Part shown: in pieces, positions 26,938 to 35,805 of the stretch
How the letters are laid out: the number at the start of each line of letters is the position of its first letter
How positions within the stretch are numbered: position 1 is the first letter of the stretch
Assembly (NCBI RefSeq): GCF_002954405.1
Contig: NZ_MQWC01000004.1
Span: forward strand, 1,200,301 to 1,264,300
Reading direction: 5' to 3'
Source of the DNA: Salinibacter sp. 10B
GTDB lineage: Bacteria; Bacteroidota; Rhodothermia; Rhodothermales; Salinibacteraceae
DNA length: 64,000 bases
Translations under genes and position numbers: made by a program
Notes under the pieces: generated by a model
Told to the model about the DNA's origin: nothing
Database searches by the model: none
Seen by the model: the letters and a program-made list of their open reading frames with translations, nothing else

Positions 26938-26966
26938 ACGGTACGGGTACGAAGAGAGTTTGTCAA
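26938..26966 (-). promoter_or_regulatory. Putative promoter of the arginine operon
   Basis: On the minus strand a perfect -35 hexamer TTGACA (26966-26961) is followed, 17 bases on, by TACCGT (26943-26938), a weak -10. Transcription would start within a few bases of the leader-peptide ATG at 26928. The remaining upstream stretch to 27076 is AT-richer and holds no gene that I can support. Confidence 0.4.
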
Positions 26967-27076
26967 CGGCGATTGCCCCCATTTTGATGACGAAACGATG
27001 AAGGGAAGCGCTTTCGAGGCCGCGCACCAAAGAACAATTGTAAATGTATCGACAAATGTCTCCGCAGATGTGTCGA

Positions 27077-27589
27077 TTACTGCGGAGGAGCGTTGAGCGC
27101 ACCCGTTACTTCAACCGAGACGTCGTCGCTGGGGCTTTCCACACGCGTCCCCTCCATCTGAAAGGTAAACGTGGCCCCCACCTGCTCCTCGTTGATGTAG
27201 GTTAAATTGAGAGATCCGTGGGTAGACTCGAAGTGCATATCGCGGAGCGCAAGAAACGCAATCACCCCCGGCGGGCTTCCCGAACGGTCGAGCCCGAAGA
27301 GCTCCGCCTCCACAACCTCATAGGTGCGCAAGTCGAGCGGCTTCGGCTCCAGTTCAATGGAGAGGCCCGGCCCCTCCTTCGCCCCCATCTCCAGTCCCAC
27401 GATCGCCCCGTCGTCCATGCGGTAGTGGGCGGCTCCCGACAGCGTGTCGGACACAGTGCCGTCCACATAGGCCGTAAAGCGACCGGACGCAACATCAGGC
27501 GGATTCCCCTGCCCCTCACATCCAGTGAGAACGAGTCCACTCACGAGAAGGAGCAGTCCGTAACGTACCGTGCGACAATCGAAGGGCAT
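27077..27589 (-). CDS. Hypothetical lipoprotein
   Basis: The start at 27589 gives a signal sequence ending in the lipobox LVLTGC, so the product is probably anchored to a membrane by lipid at Cys. The mature part (about 145 residues) is beta-rich with no cysteine and segments such as GRFTAYVDGTVSDTLSGAAHY and EEQVGATFTFQMEGTRVES. I recognise no catalytic motif. It is divergent from psuG and lies upstream of the arginine leader on the same strand as argG. Its function is unknown. Confidence 0.65.
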   Translation of the reverse strand: MPFDCRTVRYGLLLLVSGLVLTGCEGQGNPPDVASGRFTAYVDGTVSDTLSGAAHYRMDDGAIVGLEMGAKEGPGLSIELEPKPLDLRTYEVVEAELFGLDRSGSPPGVIAFLALRDMHFESTHGSLNLTYINEEQVGATFTFQMEGTRVESPSDDVSVEVTGALNAPPQ

Positions 27590-27723
27590 GCTGAAGACGT
27601 ACTGATTCTGAGCAGATCGGCATTGCGGATTGCCGCCCGTCCGAGGGAACCCGCACACCGCTGTACAGGGTACGGATCACGCTCCTGCGTTACAATTACT
27701 CGTTCCGATTCTGCCCGATTCTC

Positions 27724-28584
27724 ATGCCCGCCCCCGTCGCCCTGGAATCCAGTGTCATTGCTCACGGCCTTCCCCACCCGGCCAATGTCGAAACGGCACT
27801 GCAGCTGGAAACCATCGTTCGGGCGGAGGGCGGCGTTCCCCAAACGGCGGGATGTGTCGACGGACATCTACGAGTCGGCCTCTCTGAGGCGCAGATCCGC
27901 CACCTCGCAACGGCCGACGACGTGCAAAAAGTCAGCCTCCGCGATCTACCGGTCGTTGCGGCGGAAAATGCCGATGGGGGCACCACAGTTGCCGCTACGA
28001 TGCACCTGGCCTATCGTTCAGGAATTGAGGTGATGGCCACCGGTGGAATTGGGGGCGTCCATCGCACAACGCCTCCTGAGCCGGCGTGGGACGTAAGCGC
28101 AGACCTAGAGGCCCTTCGCCGCACGCCAATGACCGTTTTCTGCTCAGGCCCAAAGATCATTCTCGACCTTCCGGCCACCCGCGAGGTTCTGGAATCGTAC
28201 GGCGTGACGGTCGTAGGCTACCAGACCGATACGATGCCTGCCTTCTACAGTCCCTCTAGCGATTGCCCCGTGGACGTACGCTGCGACGCCCCATCGGATA
28301 TCGCCACCCTCATCCGGAACCGCGATCGTTTCGGTCTCGATGCCGCCCTCCTCATCACAGTCCCTCCGCCGAAAGACGCCGCCATTCCACGCCCCCTTCT
28401 TGAACCGGTCCTCGAACGTGCCGTTGCCGATGCCGCCGACCGTGACCTCCGAGCGGAAGCAGTCACCCCCTTCCTGCTGGAGCGCCTGCGCCAGATCAAA
28501 GGGGAGCGCATTGTGGAAACCAATCGCGCGCTGCTGCACCGAAACACCAGACTCGCAACCCAGGTGGCCCACATTCTCGCCTGA
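27724..28584 (+). CDS. psuG: Pseudouridine-5'-phosphate glycosidase
   Basis: This splits pseudouridine 5'-phosphate to uracil and ribose 5-phosphate (reversible). The N-terminus VALESSVIAHGLPHPANVETA is a family hallmark. So are HLAYRSGIEVMATGGIGGVHR, carrying the lysine-loop-like Gly-rich turn, and the GYQTDTMPAFYSPSS segment. At 286 residues it is slightly shorter than most PsuG proteins (about 300). No pseudouridine kinase (psuK) is adjacent, so either it is elsewhere or the enzyme works on imported phosphate. The stop is three bases from the stop of the converging ndh gene. Confidence 0.93.
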   Translation: MPAPVALESSVIAHGLPHPANVETALQLETIVRAEGGVPQTAGCVDGHLRVGLSEAQIRHLATADDVQKVSLRDLPVVAAENADGGTTVAATMHLAYRSGIEVMATGGIGGVHRTTPPEPAWDVSADLEALRRTPMTVFCSGPKIILDLPATREVLESYGVTVVGYQTDTMPAFYSPSSDCPVDVRCDAPSDIATLIRNRDRFGLDAALLITVPPPKDAAIPRPLLEPVLERAVADAADRDLRAEAVTPFLLERLRQIKGERIVETNRALLHRNTRLATQVAHILA

Positions 28585-28587
28585 GCC

Positions 28588-29943
28588 TCACACTTCTGCC
28601 TTCACCTCTTCGAGCCGCGCCTTCACCTCTCGGTCCACCTCTTCTACCTCCATCGGGATGTCGTCCGAGATGGGAACCATATCGAGAATGAGCCGCGCGC
28701 TTCGGCTGTACGTAAAGTAGTTGTAGGCCCAGTTCACAAATGCACTGAGCCGATTTCGGAAGCCTACGAGCTTCGCGATGTGGATTACAACCCAGATCAA
28801 CCACGCAAACACTCCCTTGAACGTAATTCCGCCCGCAAACTCAGCGACCGCAGCGTTTCGCCCAATCGTCGCCATTTGGCCGTAGTCACGGTACGAAAAG
28901 GCCTCCGTCTCCGCCCCATCGAGCCGACGTCGAATCTGCGATGCAGCATGACGCCCACTCTGAAGCGCCACCTGGGCCAACTGCGGCTCGAACCCATCGG
29001 CTCCCTCAATGGCCGCCATGTCGCCAATCGCATAGACCGAGGGGCATCCCGGCACGCTCAGATCCGGCTCAACGACCACCCGACCGTCGCGGGCCTGCTC
29101 GGTGTTGAGCATGTCGGCCACCGGACTTGCCTTGACCCCTGCCGCCCAGATGAGCGTCTGGGAGGGAATCGTGGAGCCGTCGTTGAGATGAACCGCCTCC
29201 GCGTCCACTTGCTCAACCGCCGTATTCGTGAGCACCTCCACGCCCCGCTCCTCCAACACACGCTGCGTGTACGTCTGCAACGACTGCTGGTATGGCGGGA
29301 GCAGGCCATCCTGCATCTCCAGTAATATACAGCGCGCCTGCTCCCGAATGTCGAAATCGGCAAAGTCGTCATTGAGCGTATCGAACAGCTCAACGAGCGC
29401 CCCCGCCATCTCGACTCCCGTGGGGCCGCCGCCCACGACAACAAAGGTGAGTGCCCCAGACTGCCCCTCTCCGCCCCGGCGATCATAGCGCTCAAACTGG
29501 CGGAGAATGTGATTGCGCAGGTTGACGGCGTCGGGCACGTTCTTGAGCGGGTACCCATGCTCGCGCACACCCGGAATGCCGAAGTCATTGCTTACCGCCC
29601 CGGCCGCAAGAATCAGAAAATCGTACCCGAGCGGATCGCCCCCCTTCAAGTGCACCCGCCGAGCGTTCGTGTCGATCCCGACGACGGTACCGAGTCGAAA
29701 GTGCACGGTGTCGTTTCCCTGAAAAATGTTGCGCACATTGTGCGCGATGTCGTCCGGCTCCAACCCTGCCATTGCCACTTCGTAAAGGAGCGGCTGAAAC
29801 TTGTGGTAGTTATTTCGATCGACCAGTGTAACGCGAACGGGGGCGTCACGGAGCGCTTTCGCCGCTTCAAGCCCACCAAACCCCGCCCCAACAATGACGA
29901 CGTGCGGACGCGTCGCAGAGGACGCAGGAGTATCAACCGGCAT
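28588..29943 (-). CDS. ndh: Type II NADH dehydrogenase (NDH-2)
   Basis: This is a single-subunit flavoprotein that passes electrons from NADH to quinone without pumping protons. Two dinucleotide folds are visible: VIVGAGFGGLEAAKAL (FAD, residues 16-31) and FVVVGGGPTGVEMAGAL (NADH, near 168). VYAIGDMA precedes the third FAD contact, and GVFAWLIWVVIHIAKLVGFRNR is the amphipathic/hydrophobic C-terminal region that attaches it to the membrane. At 451 residues it is of normal length. An acidic Glu/Lys-rich tail follows. The upstream 396-base gap must hold its promoter. Confidence 0.93.
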   Translation of the reverse strand: MPVDTPASSATRPHVVIVGAGFGGLEAAKALRDAPVRVTLVDRNNYHKFQPLLYEVAMAGLEPDDIAHNVRNIFQGNDTVHFRLGTVVGIDTNARRVHLKGGDPLGYDFLILAAGAVSNDFGIPGVREHGYPLKNVPDAVNLRNHILRQFERYDRRGGEGQSGALTFVVVGGGPTGVEMAGALVELFDTLNDDFADFDIREQARCILLEMQDGLLPPYQQSLQTYTQRVLEERGVEVLTNTAVEQVDAEAVHLNDGSTIPSQTLIWAAGVKASPVADMLNTEQARDGRVVVEPDLSVPGCPSVYAIGDMAAIEGADGFEPQLAQVALQSGRHAASQIRRRLDGAETEAFSYRDYGQMATIGRNAAVAEFAGGITFKGVFAWLIWVVIHIAKLVGFRNRLSAFVNWAYNYFTYSRSARLILDMVPISDDIPMEVEEVDREVKARLEEVKAEV

Positions 29944-30339
29944 AGAAGTACCGTCTTTTTATGAGGAGACCAAACGTAGAGATGATAACCTGATGGACTG
30001 GTCTGAACGCCTCTCCCCCGCAAAGTATTCCTGCAAACAGGAAACGATTCAGGTTTATTACGGTCCACCAGATGGATTCCAGGCGACCCTGAGTGGAAAT
30101 CTGTTCAGGATGCGGACATAGAGGGGCACCGTCTCGTGTCCCTGCCTCTCCAGCTCGGTGTAGAGATGTCGACGGGACGACCCGAGCCCCTTCCGCCGTC
30201 ACCTCCCGAACGGCTTGTGCCCAGGCCGAAACCTGTCCCTATCCACTGAACGTGTCGGCAGTTGAGATCTTCCTCCGGGGGCCCCAACGCCCCCTCCTCG
30301 ACTCGCTGTGACAGAACTGCGCTGGCAACAGACGGGCAC
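29944..30339. other. Intergenic region between ndh and the kinase gene
   Basis: It holds the ndh promoter (minus strand) and the 3' end of the kinase operon. GGGGGC (30277-30282) pairs with GCCCCC (30289-30294) around a 6-base loop, 45 bases past the kinase stop, and may help to terminate it, although no T-run follows. I see no gene. Confidence 0.35.
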
Positions 30340-33060
30340 CTACCACGTCATCAGCGAGTCGCGATAGGCCGCGGCCTGCTCCGACTGCCCCAGCGCCGTA
30401 TACACTTGCGCGAGTTCACGAAGGGCCCGCTGGCTAAGCGGCGCTCGGAGCCCCACCTGCTCCCGACGAAGCCGGTAGCCTCGATCAAGCAGCGATTCTG
30501 CTCGGCGCCACTCCCCACGCTTAGCGTACAGCTCCCCCTTCCCTACATACGTAATAGCCTTCATTCGCGTAAGGTTCACCGTTGTGGAGTCCGACGGGGT
30601 TTGCCGCAGCGCCCGGGTGCCCGCTTGCAACATCCGCTGAGCCTCCTCGAGCCGCCCCCGCTCGACGAGACACAAGGCGTATCGGACACGCGTGTTATGT
30701 GTCCAGATATGATCCGGGCCGTGTGCATCAGCCCGGTAGTGAACCGCCTTTCGCAAAAGCGGTTGTGCCTCCGCCGACTGTCCCATATTGTCCAGGAGAT
30801 GTCCCATCCGTTGATATGCGGTAGTTACGGACAGGTGGGGAGGGGCATGCCGGTTCGTCACGACGTTCAGATTCGTCTGGGCCACCGACAGGGCTTGTTC
30901 GTACCGTCCCCGGTGGATGAGCGTCTTGTAGAGGTTATCTCGGGCTCGTCGCGCGCGCGGATGAGCCCGCCCCATTTCCTTCGAAGCGATTGAGAGTGCT
31001 TTTCGGTAGTAGGTAGCCGCCGCTACATTTTCCCCTTTGATGCGGAGAAGGTCTCCAAAATTATTGTACGCCGTGACCTCCTCCGTTGAGGTGTACCCCG
31101 TCTCCTCTTGCATCTTCCGAAGCCCCGCCCGGTAAAGGGCCTCGGCCTCGTCGTGCTGTCCTTGTCGCTGCACGATGCGGGCCAGATCCATCTGGTCGAG
31201 GGACAATCCGTGGTAGTGTCCCCCCTCTCGGCGGCGCCGCAGATCGATCGCCTTTCGCATAAGCACCTCTGCGGAGTCGGGACGCCCCTGCATCGAAATG
31301 GTCTGCGCAAGACCTTCCAGAATATCGGCTCGGTACGCATCCGAGCGGAGATGACGACTCATCGAGAGGGCTTCCTCGTACAACGGACGGGCCTCCCAGA
31401 ACCGCTGCCCGCTCCGTCGCGTGTCGGCCACATGCACCAGACTCGCGGCCAGGTCGGGATGGGGAGGCGAGAGGTGTCGTCGCCGAAGAGCAAGCGAGTG
31501 TTGCAACAGCGAATCGGCCTGACTCCACTCGCCAATGCCTCGCGCGGCTTGCCCCAACGCATCCAGCATTTCGGCCTGCACGAGGGGCCGATTTTCCAGC
31601 CGCTCCACACGAGCCAACCCGCGCCGCACGAGGGTGCGGGCCGTTACAGTGTCGGGGGCTCCATCCGGCGTGCCCGCACTAAACAGATTCACGAGGTACG
31701 ACGACACGATCTCAGCCTTCTGTGCTTCGCGCCGGGCCCGTTCACGCTGCTGAACGAGGAGCGCCCCGAACGTGATGACCAGTCCCAAAAAGGCAAGCGC
31801 AATTCCGACTCCCCACCGATTGCGCTGCACAAACTTTCCCATTCGGTAGCCAAGGGAGGCCGACCGGGCCTCGATGGGCTGACCGTTACGGTAGTGCTCC
31901 AGATCTCCGAGCAACGCCTCAACCGAGGCGTAACGACGGTCTTCTTCTTTCCGCATCGCCGTCTGCACAATCGTATTCAGATCCCCTTCCAGCACGTGCC
32001 GAAGCTGTCGGGTCGTGGTGCTCCGCGCCGCACTAATAGCCTCGGGCGTCGCAGGACAGTCGGCCTCGTCCGCATTTTCGCGCGCCTGGGACACGACCGT
32101 TGAGGGACGACACGGGGTTGTGTCGAGAATAGCACGCTCCATATTCCGCCGATCCGATGCCTCGAAGGGACGATGGCCGGTCAGCATTTCGTAGGCAAGC
32201 ACGCCCAACTGGTACACGTCGGTGGCGGTGCTGACCGCCTCGCCCCGTATCTGCTCGGGGGCGGCGTAGGCCGGGGTCATGGGACGCACGCCGGTGCGCG
32301 TGTCGGGGAGTGTGATGGCGGCGCTGTCATCCAGTAGCTTGGCAATGCCAAAATCCAAAAGCTTTACCGTCCCCTCGTCCGTCACCAGCACGTTGGAGGG
32401 CTTCAGATCGCGATGGACAATCAAATTCCGATGCGCGTGCTGAAGGGCCATCCCCACGTCCTGCAACAGTGAAAGGCGCTCCGGAATGGAAAGGGTGTGC
32501 TCGTCAGAGAAGGACGTGATCGGCTGTCCGTCCACGTACTCCATGACGAGATACGGCACATCATCCTCCGTCAACCCACCATCAAGCAGCGCGGCTATGT
32601 GGGGATGCTGAAGTTTTGCAAGCACCTGCTGCTCCAACCGAAAGCGGCGCCGGGCCGCCTCCGTGTCGAGCCCAATCCGAAGTAGCTTTACCGCCACCGT
32701 GTGCTCAAACCCGCCGTCCGTTCGCTCCGCGCGGAAAACACGACTCATGCCCCCGCGTCCAATCTCCTCCTCCAGCCGGTACGGCCCTACTTGATGGGAG
32801 GGAGCCGCCAGCGGATCATCGGCAATGCTTTCCCCCTCCTCCGGCTCGTAGGCCGGGGCCGCAAAGGCGACCGCCTCCTGGTTGAGAAAGTCAGGTGCCT
32901 CGGCCTCGGCCGCCAGCAGCGATTCGAGTTCAGCCCGGAGCGCGGGTTGGCCTTCGCACGCCTCCGCCACGAATGCCTTTCGTTCCTCCGGTGTGCGATC
33001 AAGCGCCGCGTCGAAGAGGCGATCCAGCTCCTCCCAGTCTGTATCAGAGAGTTCTGTCAT
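30340..33060 (-). CDS. Membrane-anchored Ser/Thr protein kinase with C-terminal TPR repeats
   Basis: This is a eukaryotic-type protein kinase. Numbering from an alternative start one codon upstream (33063): an N-terminal helical domain (1-65), kinase domain about 94-390 with IGRGGMSRVFRA, Lys126, HRDLKPSN (217-224), DFG (237-239) and APE (268-270), then a single membrane span at about 417-437. After that come roughly 450 residues of TPR-type repeats (Leu/Ala/Tyr pattern, for example HYHGLSLDQMDLARIVQRQG) that should lie outside the cytoplasm. It is co-transcribed behind an ECF sigma factor gene, an arrangement seen in several bacterial phyla. Substrates are unknown; controlling the sigma factor is one hypothesis. 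Confidence 0.9.
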   Translation of the reverse strand: MTELSDTDWEELDRLFDAALDRTPEERKAFVAEACEGQPALRAELESLLAAEAEAPDFLNQEAVAFAAPAYEPEEGESIADDPLAAPSHQVGPYRLEEEIGRGGMSRVFRAERTDGGFEHTVAVKLLRIGLDTEAARRRFRLEQQVLAKLQHPHIAALLDGGLTEDDVPYLVMEYVDGQPITSFSDEHTLSIPERLSLLQDVGMALQHAHRNLIVHRDLKPSNVLVTDEGTVKLLDFGIAKLLDDSAAITLPDTRTGVRPMTPAYAAPEQIRGEAVSTATDVYQLGVLAYEMLTGHRPFEASDRRNMERAILDTTPCRPSTVVSQARENADEADCPATPEAISAARSTTTRQLRHVLEGDLNTIVQTAMRKEEDRRYASVEALLGDLEHYRNGQPIEARSASLGYRMGKFVQRNRWGVGIALAFLGLVITFGALLVQQRERARREAQKAEIVSSYLVNLFSAGTPDGAPDTVTARTLVRRGLARVERLENRPLVQAEMLDALGQAARGIGEWSQADSLLQHSLALRRRHLSPPHPDLAASLVHVADTRRSGQRFWEARPLYEEALSMSRHLRSDAYRADILEGLAQTISMQGRPDSAEVLMRKAIDLRRRREGGHYHGLSLDQMDLARIVQRQGQHDEAEALYRAGLRKMQEETGYTSTEEVTAYNNFGDLLRIKGENVAAATYYRKALSIASKEMGRAHPRARRARDNLYKTLIHRGRYEQALSVAQTNLNVVTNRHAPPHLSVTTAYQRMGHLLDNMGQSAEAQPLLRKAVHYRADAHGPDHIWTHNTRVRYALCLVERGRLEEAQRMLQAGTRALRQTPSDSTTVNLTRMKAITYVGKGELYAKRGEWRRAESLLDRGYRLRREQVGLRAPLSQRALRELAQVYTALGQSEQAAAYRDSLMTW

Positions 33061-33177
33061 CACTCAGGAATTCGATGATCGTGCCCCGTGATCCTCGCCC
33101 ATCAGTGCCGAGCGTCCCTCATCCGCGGTGCACTGTGCTCGTCGCGTCCCGCCCGTCGTGGCTGCCCCTTCTCGCTG

Positions 33178-33783
33178 CTAGGACGAGGCTCCTTCCCCTC
33201 CACTGCTCTCCCGCTCAATGCCATACCCCGAGAGCTCACGGGCCAGCCACGCCTGAGCCTTCCGCCATTCGCGCCGCACCGTGCGTGTGGACACGTCCAA
33301 CACGTCGGCAATGGCGCGCTGCGTCATTCCTCCGAAGAACTGATACATCACAATTTGAGCCTTCCGCGGATCGCGGTCCGAGAGACGAGTGAGCGCCTCA
33401 TCCAGTGCCAACAGGGTCTCGCCCCGCTGATCGACCGGAATCTTCCCTTCTTCCAGCGACACCATTGGCGCGTCGCCGCCCCGCTTCTCGGCCGTTTGCT
33501 TGCGAAAATAGTCAATTAGAATCTGCCGCATGACACGGGCCGAAAGCGCCTGAAAATGTGCCCGGTCCGACCACTCCACGCGCGACTGGTCGATCAGCTT
33601 CAGGTAGGCCTCGTGTACCAGAGCCGTCGTGGTCAGCATGTGCCCCGCGGGACGCTTCTGAAGGAGTCGATGCGCGATTTCCCGGAGCTCATCGTGTACC
33701 TTTGGCACCAGTTCATCTAGGGCCTCTTTGTGGCCCCGTCGACTCTCGACGAGAAGCTGCGTAGTATCGGACGACTCGGCCAT
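33178..33783 (-). CDS. ECF-family RNA polymerase sigma factor
   Basis: This 201-residue protein has sigma region 2 (HDELREIAHRLLQKRPAGH, then LVHEAYLKLI with RVMRQILIDYFRK) and region 4 (ALTRLSDRDPRKAQIVMYQFFGGMTQRAIADVLDVSTRTVRREW region). The latter contains the helix-turn-helix that reads the -35 element. The pattern fits the ECF subfamily usually found upstream of TPR-tailed Ser/Thr kinases, and that kinase gene follows 115 bases downstream. No anti-sigma factor is encoded nearby, so control through the kinase is plausible but inferred. Confidence 0.9.
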   Translation of the reverse strand: MAESSDTTQLLVESRRGHKEALDELVPKVHDELREIAHRLLQKRPAGHMLTTTALVHEAYLKLIDQSRVEWSDRAHFQALSARVMRQILIDYFRKQTAEKRGGDAPMVSLEEGKIPVDQRGETLLALDEALTRLSDRDPRKAQIVMYQFFGGMTQRAIADVLDVSTRTVRREWRKAQAWLARELSGYGIERESSGGEGASS

Positions 33784-34278
33784 TGCGAGAGGTGCACTTG
33801 GCGAAAGGAAAACTCAATGTCGCTGCGAACGGCGGAAAGACATGATGGAATTAAGATCCGGCGAAGCAGCGCACTCATCATAGCCAAACCCCGGCGGCAC
33901 GTTCCGTGCGTGTCCGGATGTCGGTCTGTTCTTCGTACTGGAGGGTGAGGAGGCAAAACCAGGGCTTCATCCGCTACTCGCCTCCTCTCTTTCATAATCG
34001 TTTCGGTTCTCCGACTTCAGTGGGGCCCTCTGTCGCCAGCAGAGGTGAAGTTGCGGAGAGCCGAACAGGGACGGCGGACCGTGGCGATCTCGTCTTGTCT
34101 TTGCCACGGCTTCTCACTTCTCTCTTCCGCCGTCCCTCCCCTTTTTGGGGATCGTCCGCCCTCCCGTCGTGAAGGCCTGTCGATGTGATACTGCCAATGC
34201 GTATCGGTAGGATGTGGGGCACGAAAAGCAACACGTGATGGCAACCGGCTCCGCACATTCCGATTCAAAGATCTCCTT
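33784..34278. other. Intergenic region upstream of the sigma factor gene
   Basis: These 495 bases lie between the end of the aldehyde dehydrogenase gene and the sigma factor start, both minus strand. They include a strong nested hairpin (34068-34136) and, beside it, CCCC-TTTTT-GGGG. The rest holds no gene I can support and must include the sigma-kinase promoter. Confidence 0.4.
34068..34136. repeat. Nested long hairpin downstream of the aldehyde dehydrogenase gene
   Basis: Outer arms GGGACGGCGG (34068-34077) and CCGCCGTCCC (34127-34136) pair perfectly. Inside, CCGTGGC (34079-34085) pairs with GCCACGG (34103-34109). On the minus strand it follows the aldehyde dehydrogenase stop and precedes the sigma gene by about 285 bases. 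It could be a terminator-like structure or a small structured RNA. Confidence 0.5.
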
Positions 34279-35643
34279 TTACTCCACCCACACGGTTTTC
34301 GCGTTCACGAATTCTCGAATGCCGTGGTGCGACAACTCGCGGCCATAGCCGCTGTCTTTGATGCCGCCGAATGGGAGACGGGGATCGCTCTTCGTCATTT
34401 CGTTGACGAACGCACAGCCCACCTCCAGATCGCGGGCCATCCGCTCTCCTTTTTCCTGATCCTCGGTAAAGATGCTGCCGCCAAGCCCGAAGCGTGTATC
34501 GTTGGCGAGGGCAACAGCGTGATCAGTGTCCTCCGCCACCACCACGGATGCAACCGGTCCAAAGATTTCCTCTTCGAACGCCACGGTACCCGGCTCCACC
34601 TCCGTCAGGACCGTCGGTGCGTAGTAGATTCCCTCCCGGTCGATTGTATGCCCTCCTGTGGCGGCGACAGCCCCCTGTCCGATGGCACGCTCCACCTGGT
34701 CGTGAATGCCCTCCCGCAGATCCTTTCGAGCCAGCGGCCCGATGTCCGTCGAGGCCGCCATCGGATCTCCAACTGTTAGCGCCTCCACCTCGTCGATCAG
34801 CCGCTCCGTGAATGCATCGGCCACTGCAGCCTCCACAATGAACCGCTTGGCTGCAATGCAGCTTTGTCCGTTGTTCTGCATGCGCGCCGTGCAGCCCACC
34901 GAAGCAGCCTCCTCCAGGTCCGCATCCGCGCACACGACGAACGGATCGGAGCCGCCGAGCTCCAGCACCGTCGGCTTTACGTGAGCCGCAGCCTGCTGCG
35001 CGACGGCTTTGCCCGCCCCAACGCTACCGGTCAGTGTGGCTGCCCGCACGCGCCGGTCGCCCAGCACCTCGCCCACGGTTTCCTCATCAATAAGGAGCGT
35101 CTGCAACTCGTGCTCCGTAAAGCCGGCATCCTGCAGAACGTCCTCGATCGCAAGGGCGCATCCGGTAACGTTGGGGGCATGCTTCAACAAAATCGAGTTG
35201 CCGGCCATGAGGGCAGGGGCCCCAAACCGAAGGACCTGCCAAAACGGAAAATTCCACGGCATGACGGCCAGGACGGGGCCGAGCGGCTCGTAAGCGACAT
35301 AGCTCTTCTGTGCATCGGTCTCGACGGGCTCGTCGGCCAAAAACTCGGCGCCGTTTTCAGCATAGTAGCGACACACCCAGGCACACTTCTCCGCCTCTGC
35401 GACGGCCTGCGACAGCGGCTTGCCCATCTCTCGGGTCATGAGTTTTCCGTACTCTTCGGCCCGCTCCTCGAGCAGATCAGCCGCGCGATTCAGGCGCTGT
35501 GCCCGCTCCTCGAACGACCGCCACCGATTGGCCTCAACGGCCGACTGGGCCTGATCGAGCCGGGTGTCCAGTTGGTCGGCTGTATGTGCCGAGTAGCGAC
35601 TGACCTCATCGGTGGTAGCAGGATTGACGGAGACAAATTCCAT
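34279..35643 (-). CDS. NAD(P)-dependent succinate-semialdehyde dehydrogenase-like aldehyde dehydrogenase
   Basis: This aldehyde dehydrogenase oxidises an aldehyde to an acid; closest by pattern are GabD/Sad-type succinate-semialdehyde dehydrogenases. Seen: VMPWNFPFWQVLRF, the cofactor motif TGSVGAGKAVAQQAA, catalytic Glu in LELGGSDPF, catalytic Cys in NNGQSCIAAKRF, and the C-terminal KDSGYGRELSHHGIREFVN. At 454 residues it matches the short Sad-like group. There is no gab gene nearby, so its physiological substrate could be another short-chain aldehyde. Confidence 0.88.
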   Translation of the reverse strand: MEFVSVNPATTDEVSRYSAHTADQLDTRLDQAQSAVEANRWRSFEERAQRLNRAADLLEERAEEYGKLMTREMGKPLSQAVAEAEKCAWVCRYYAENGAEFLADEPVETDAQKSYVAYEPLGPVLAVMPWNFPFWQVLRFGAPALMAGNSILLKHAPNVTGCALAIEDVLQDAGFTEHELQTLLIDEETVGEVLGDRRVRAATLTGSVGAGKAVAQQAAAHVKPTVLELGGSDPFVVCADADLEEAASVGCTARMQNNGQSCIAAKRFIVEAAVADAFTERLIDEVEALTVGDPMAASTDIGPLARKDLREGIHDQVERAIGQGAVAATGGHTIDREGIYYAPTVLTEVEPGTVAFEEEIFGPVASVVVAEDTDHAVALANDTRFGLGGSIFTEDQEKGERMARDLEVGCAFVNEMTKSDPRLPFGGIKDSGYGRELSHHGIREFVNAKTVWVE

Positions 35644-35805
35644 GGCGGACGAGACTTTGGAACGCAGAGGTGAACGGCGATTGCACGACCGCCCCCCAAT
35701 CCGTGATCCAAGACCGCACCCGAGCGCCCTCCGAAGTGAACGGCTCTCCGGATGATTCGTAGGGAAAGAGATCGTGGCTCCATTTCTGATTCCCGTCCTT
35801 CTGTC

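Noticed and set aside
27000-27076. ArgR-type operator in the AT-rich stretch upstream of the arginine leader
   Set aside because: Repeats such as TGTATCGACA are present but do not match a known arg box well enough to claim.
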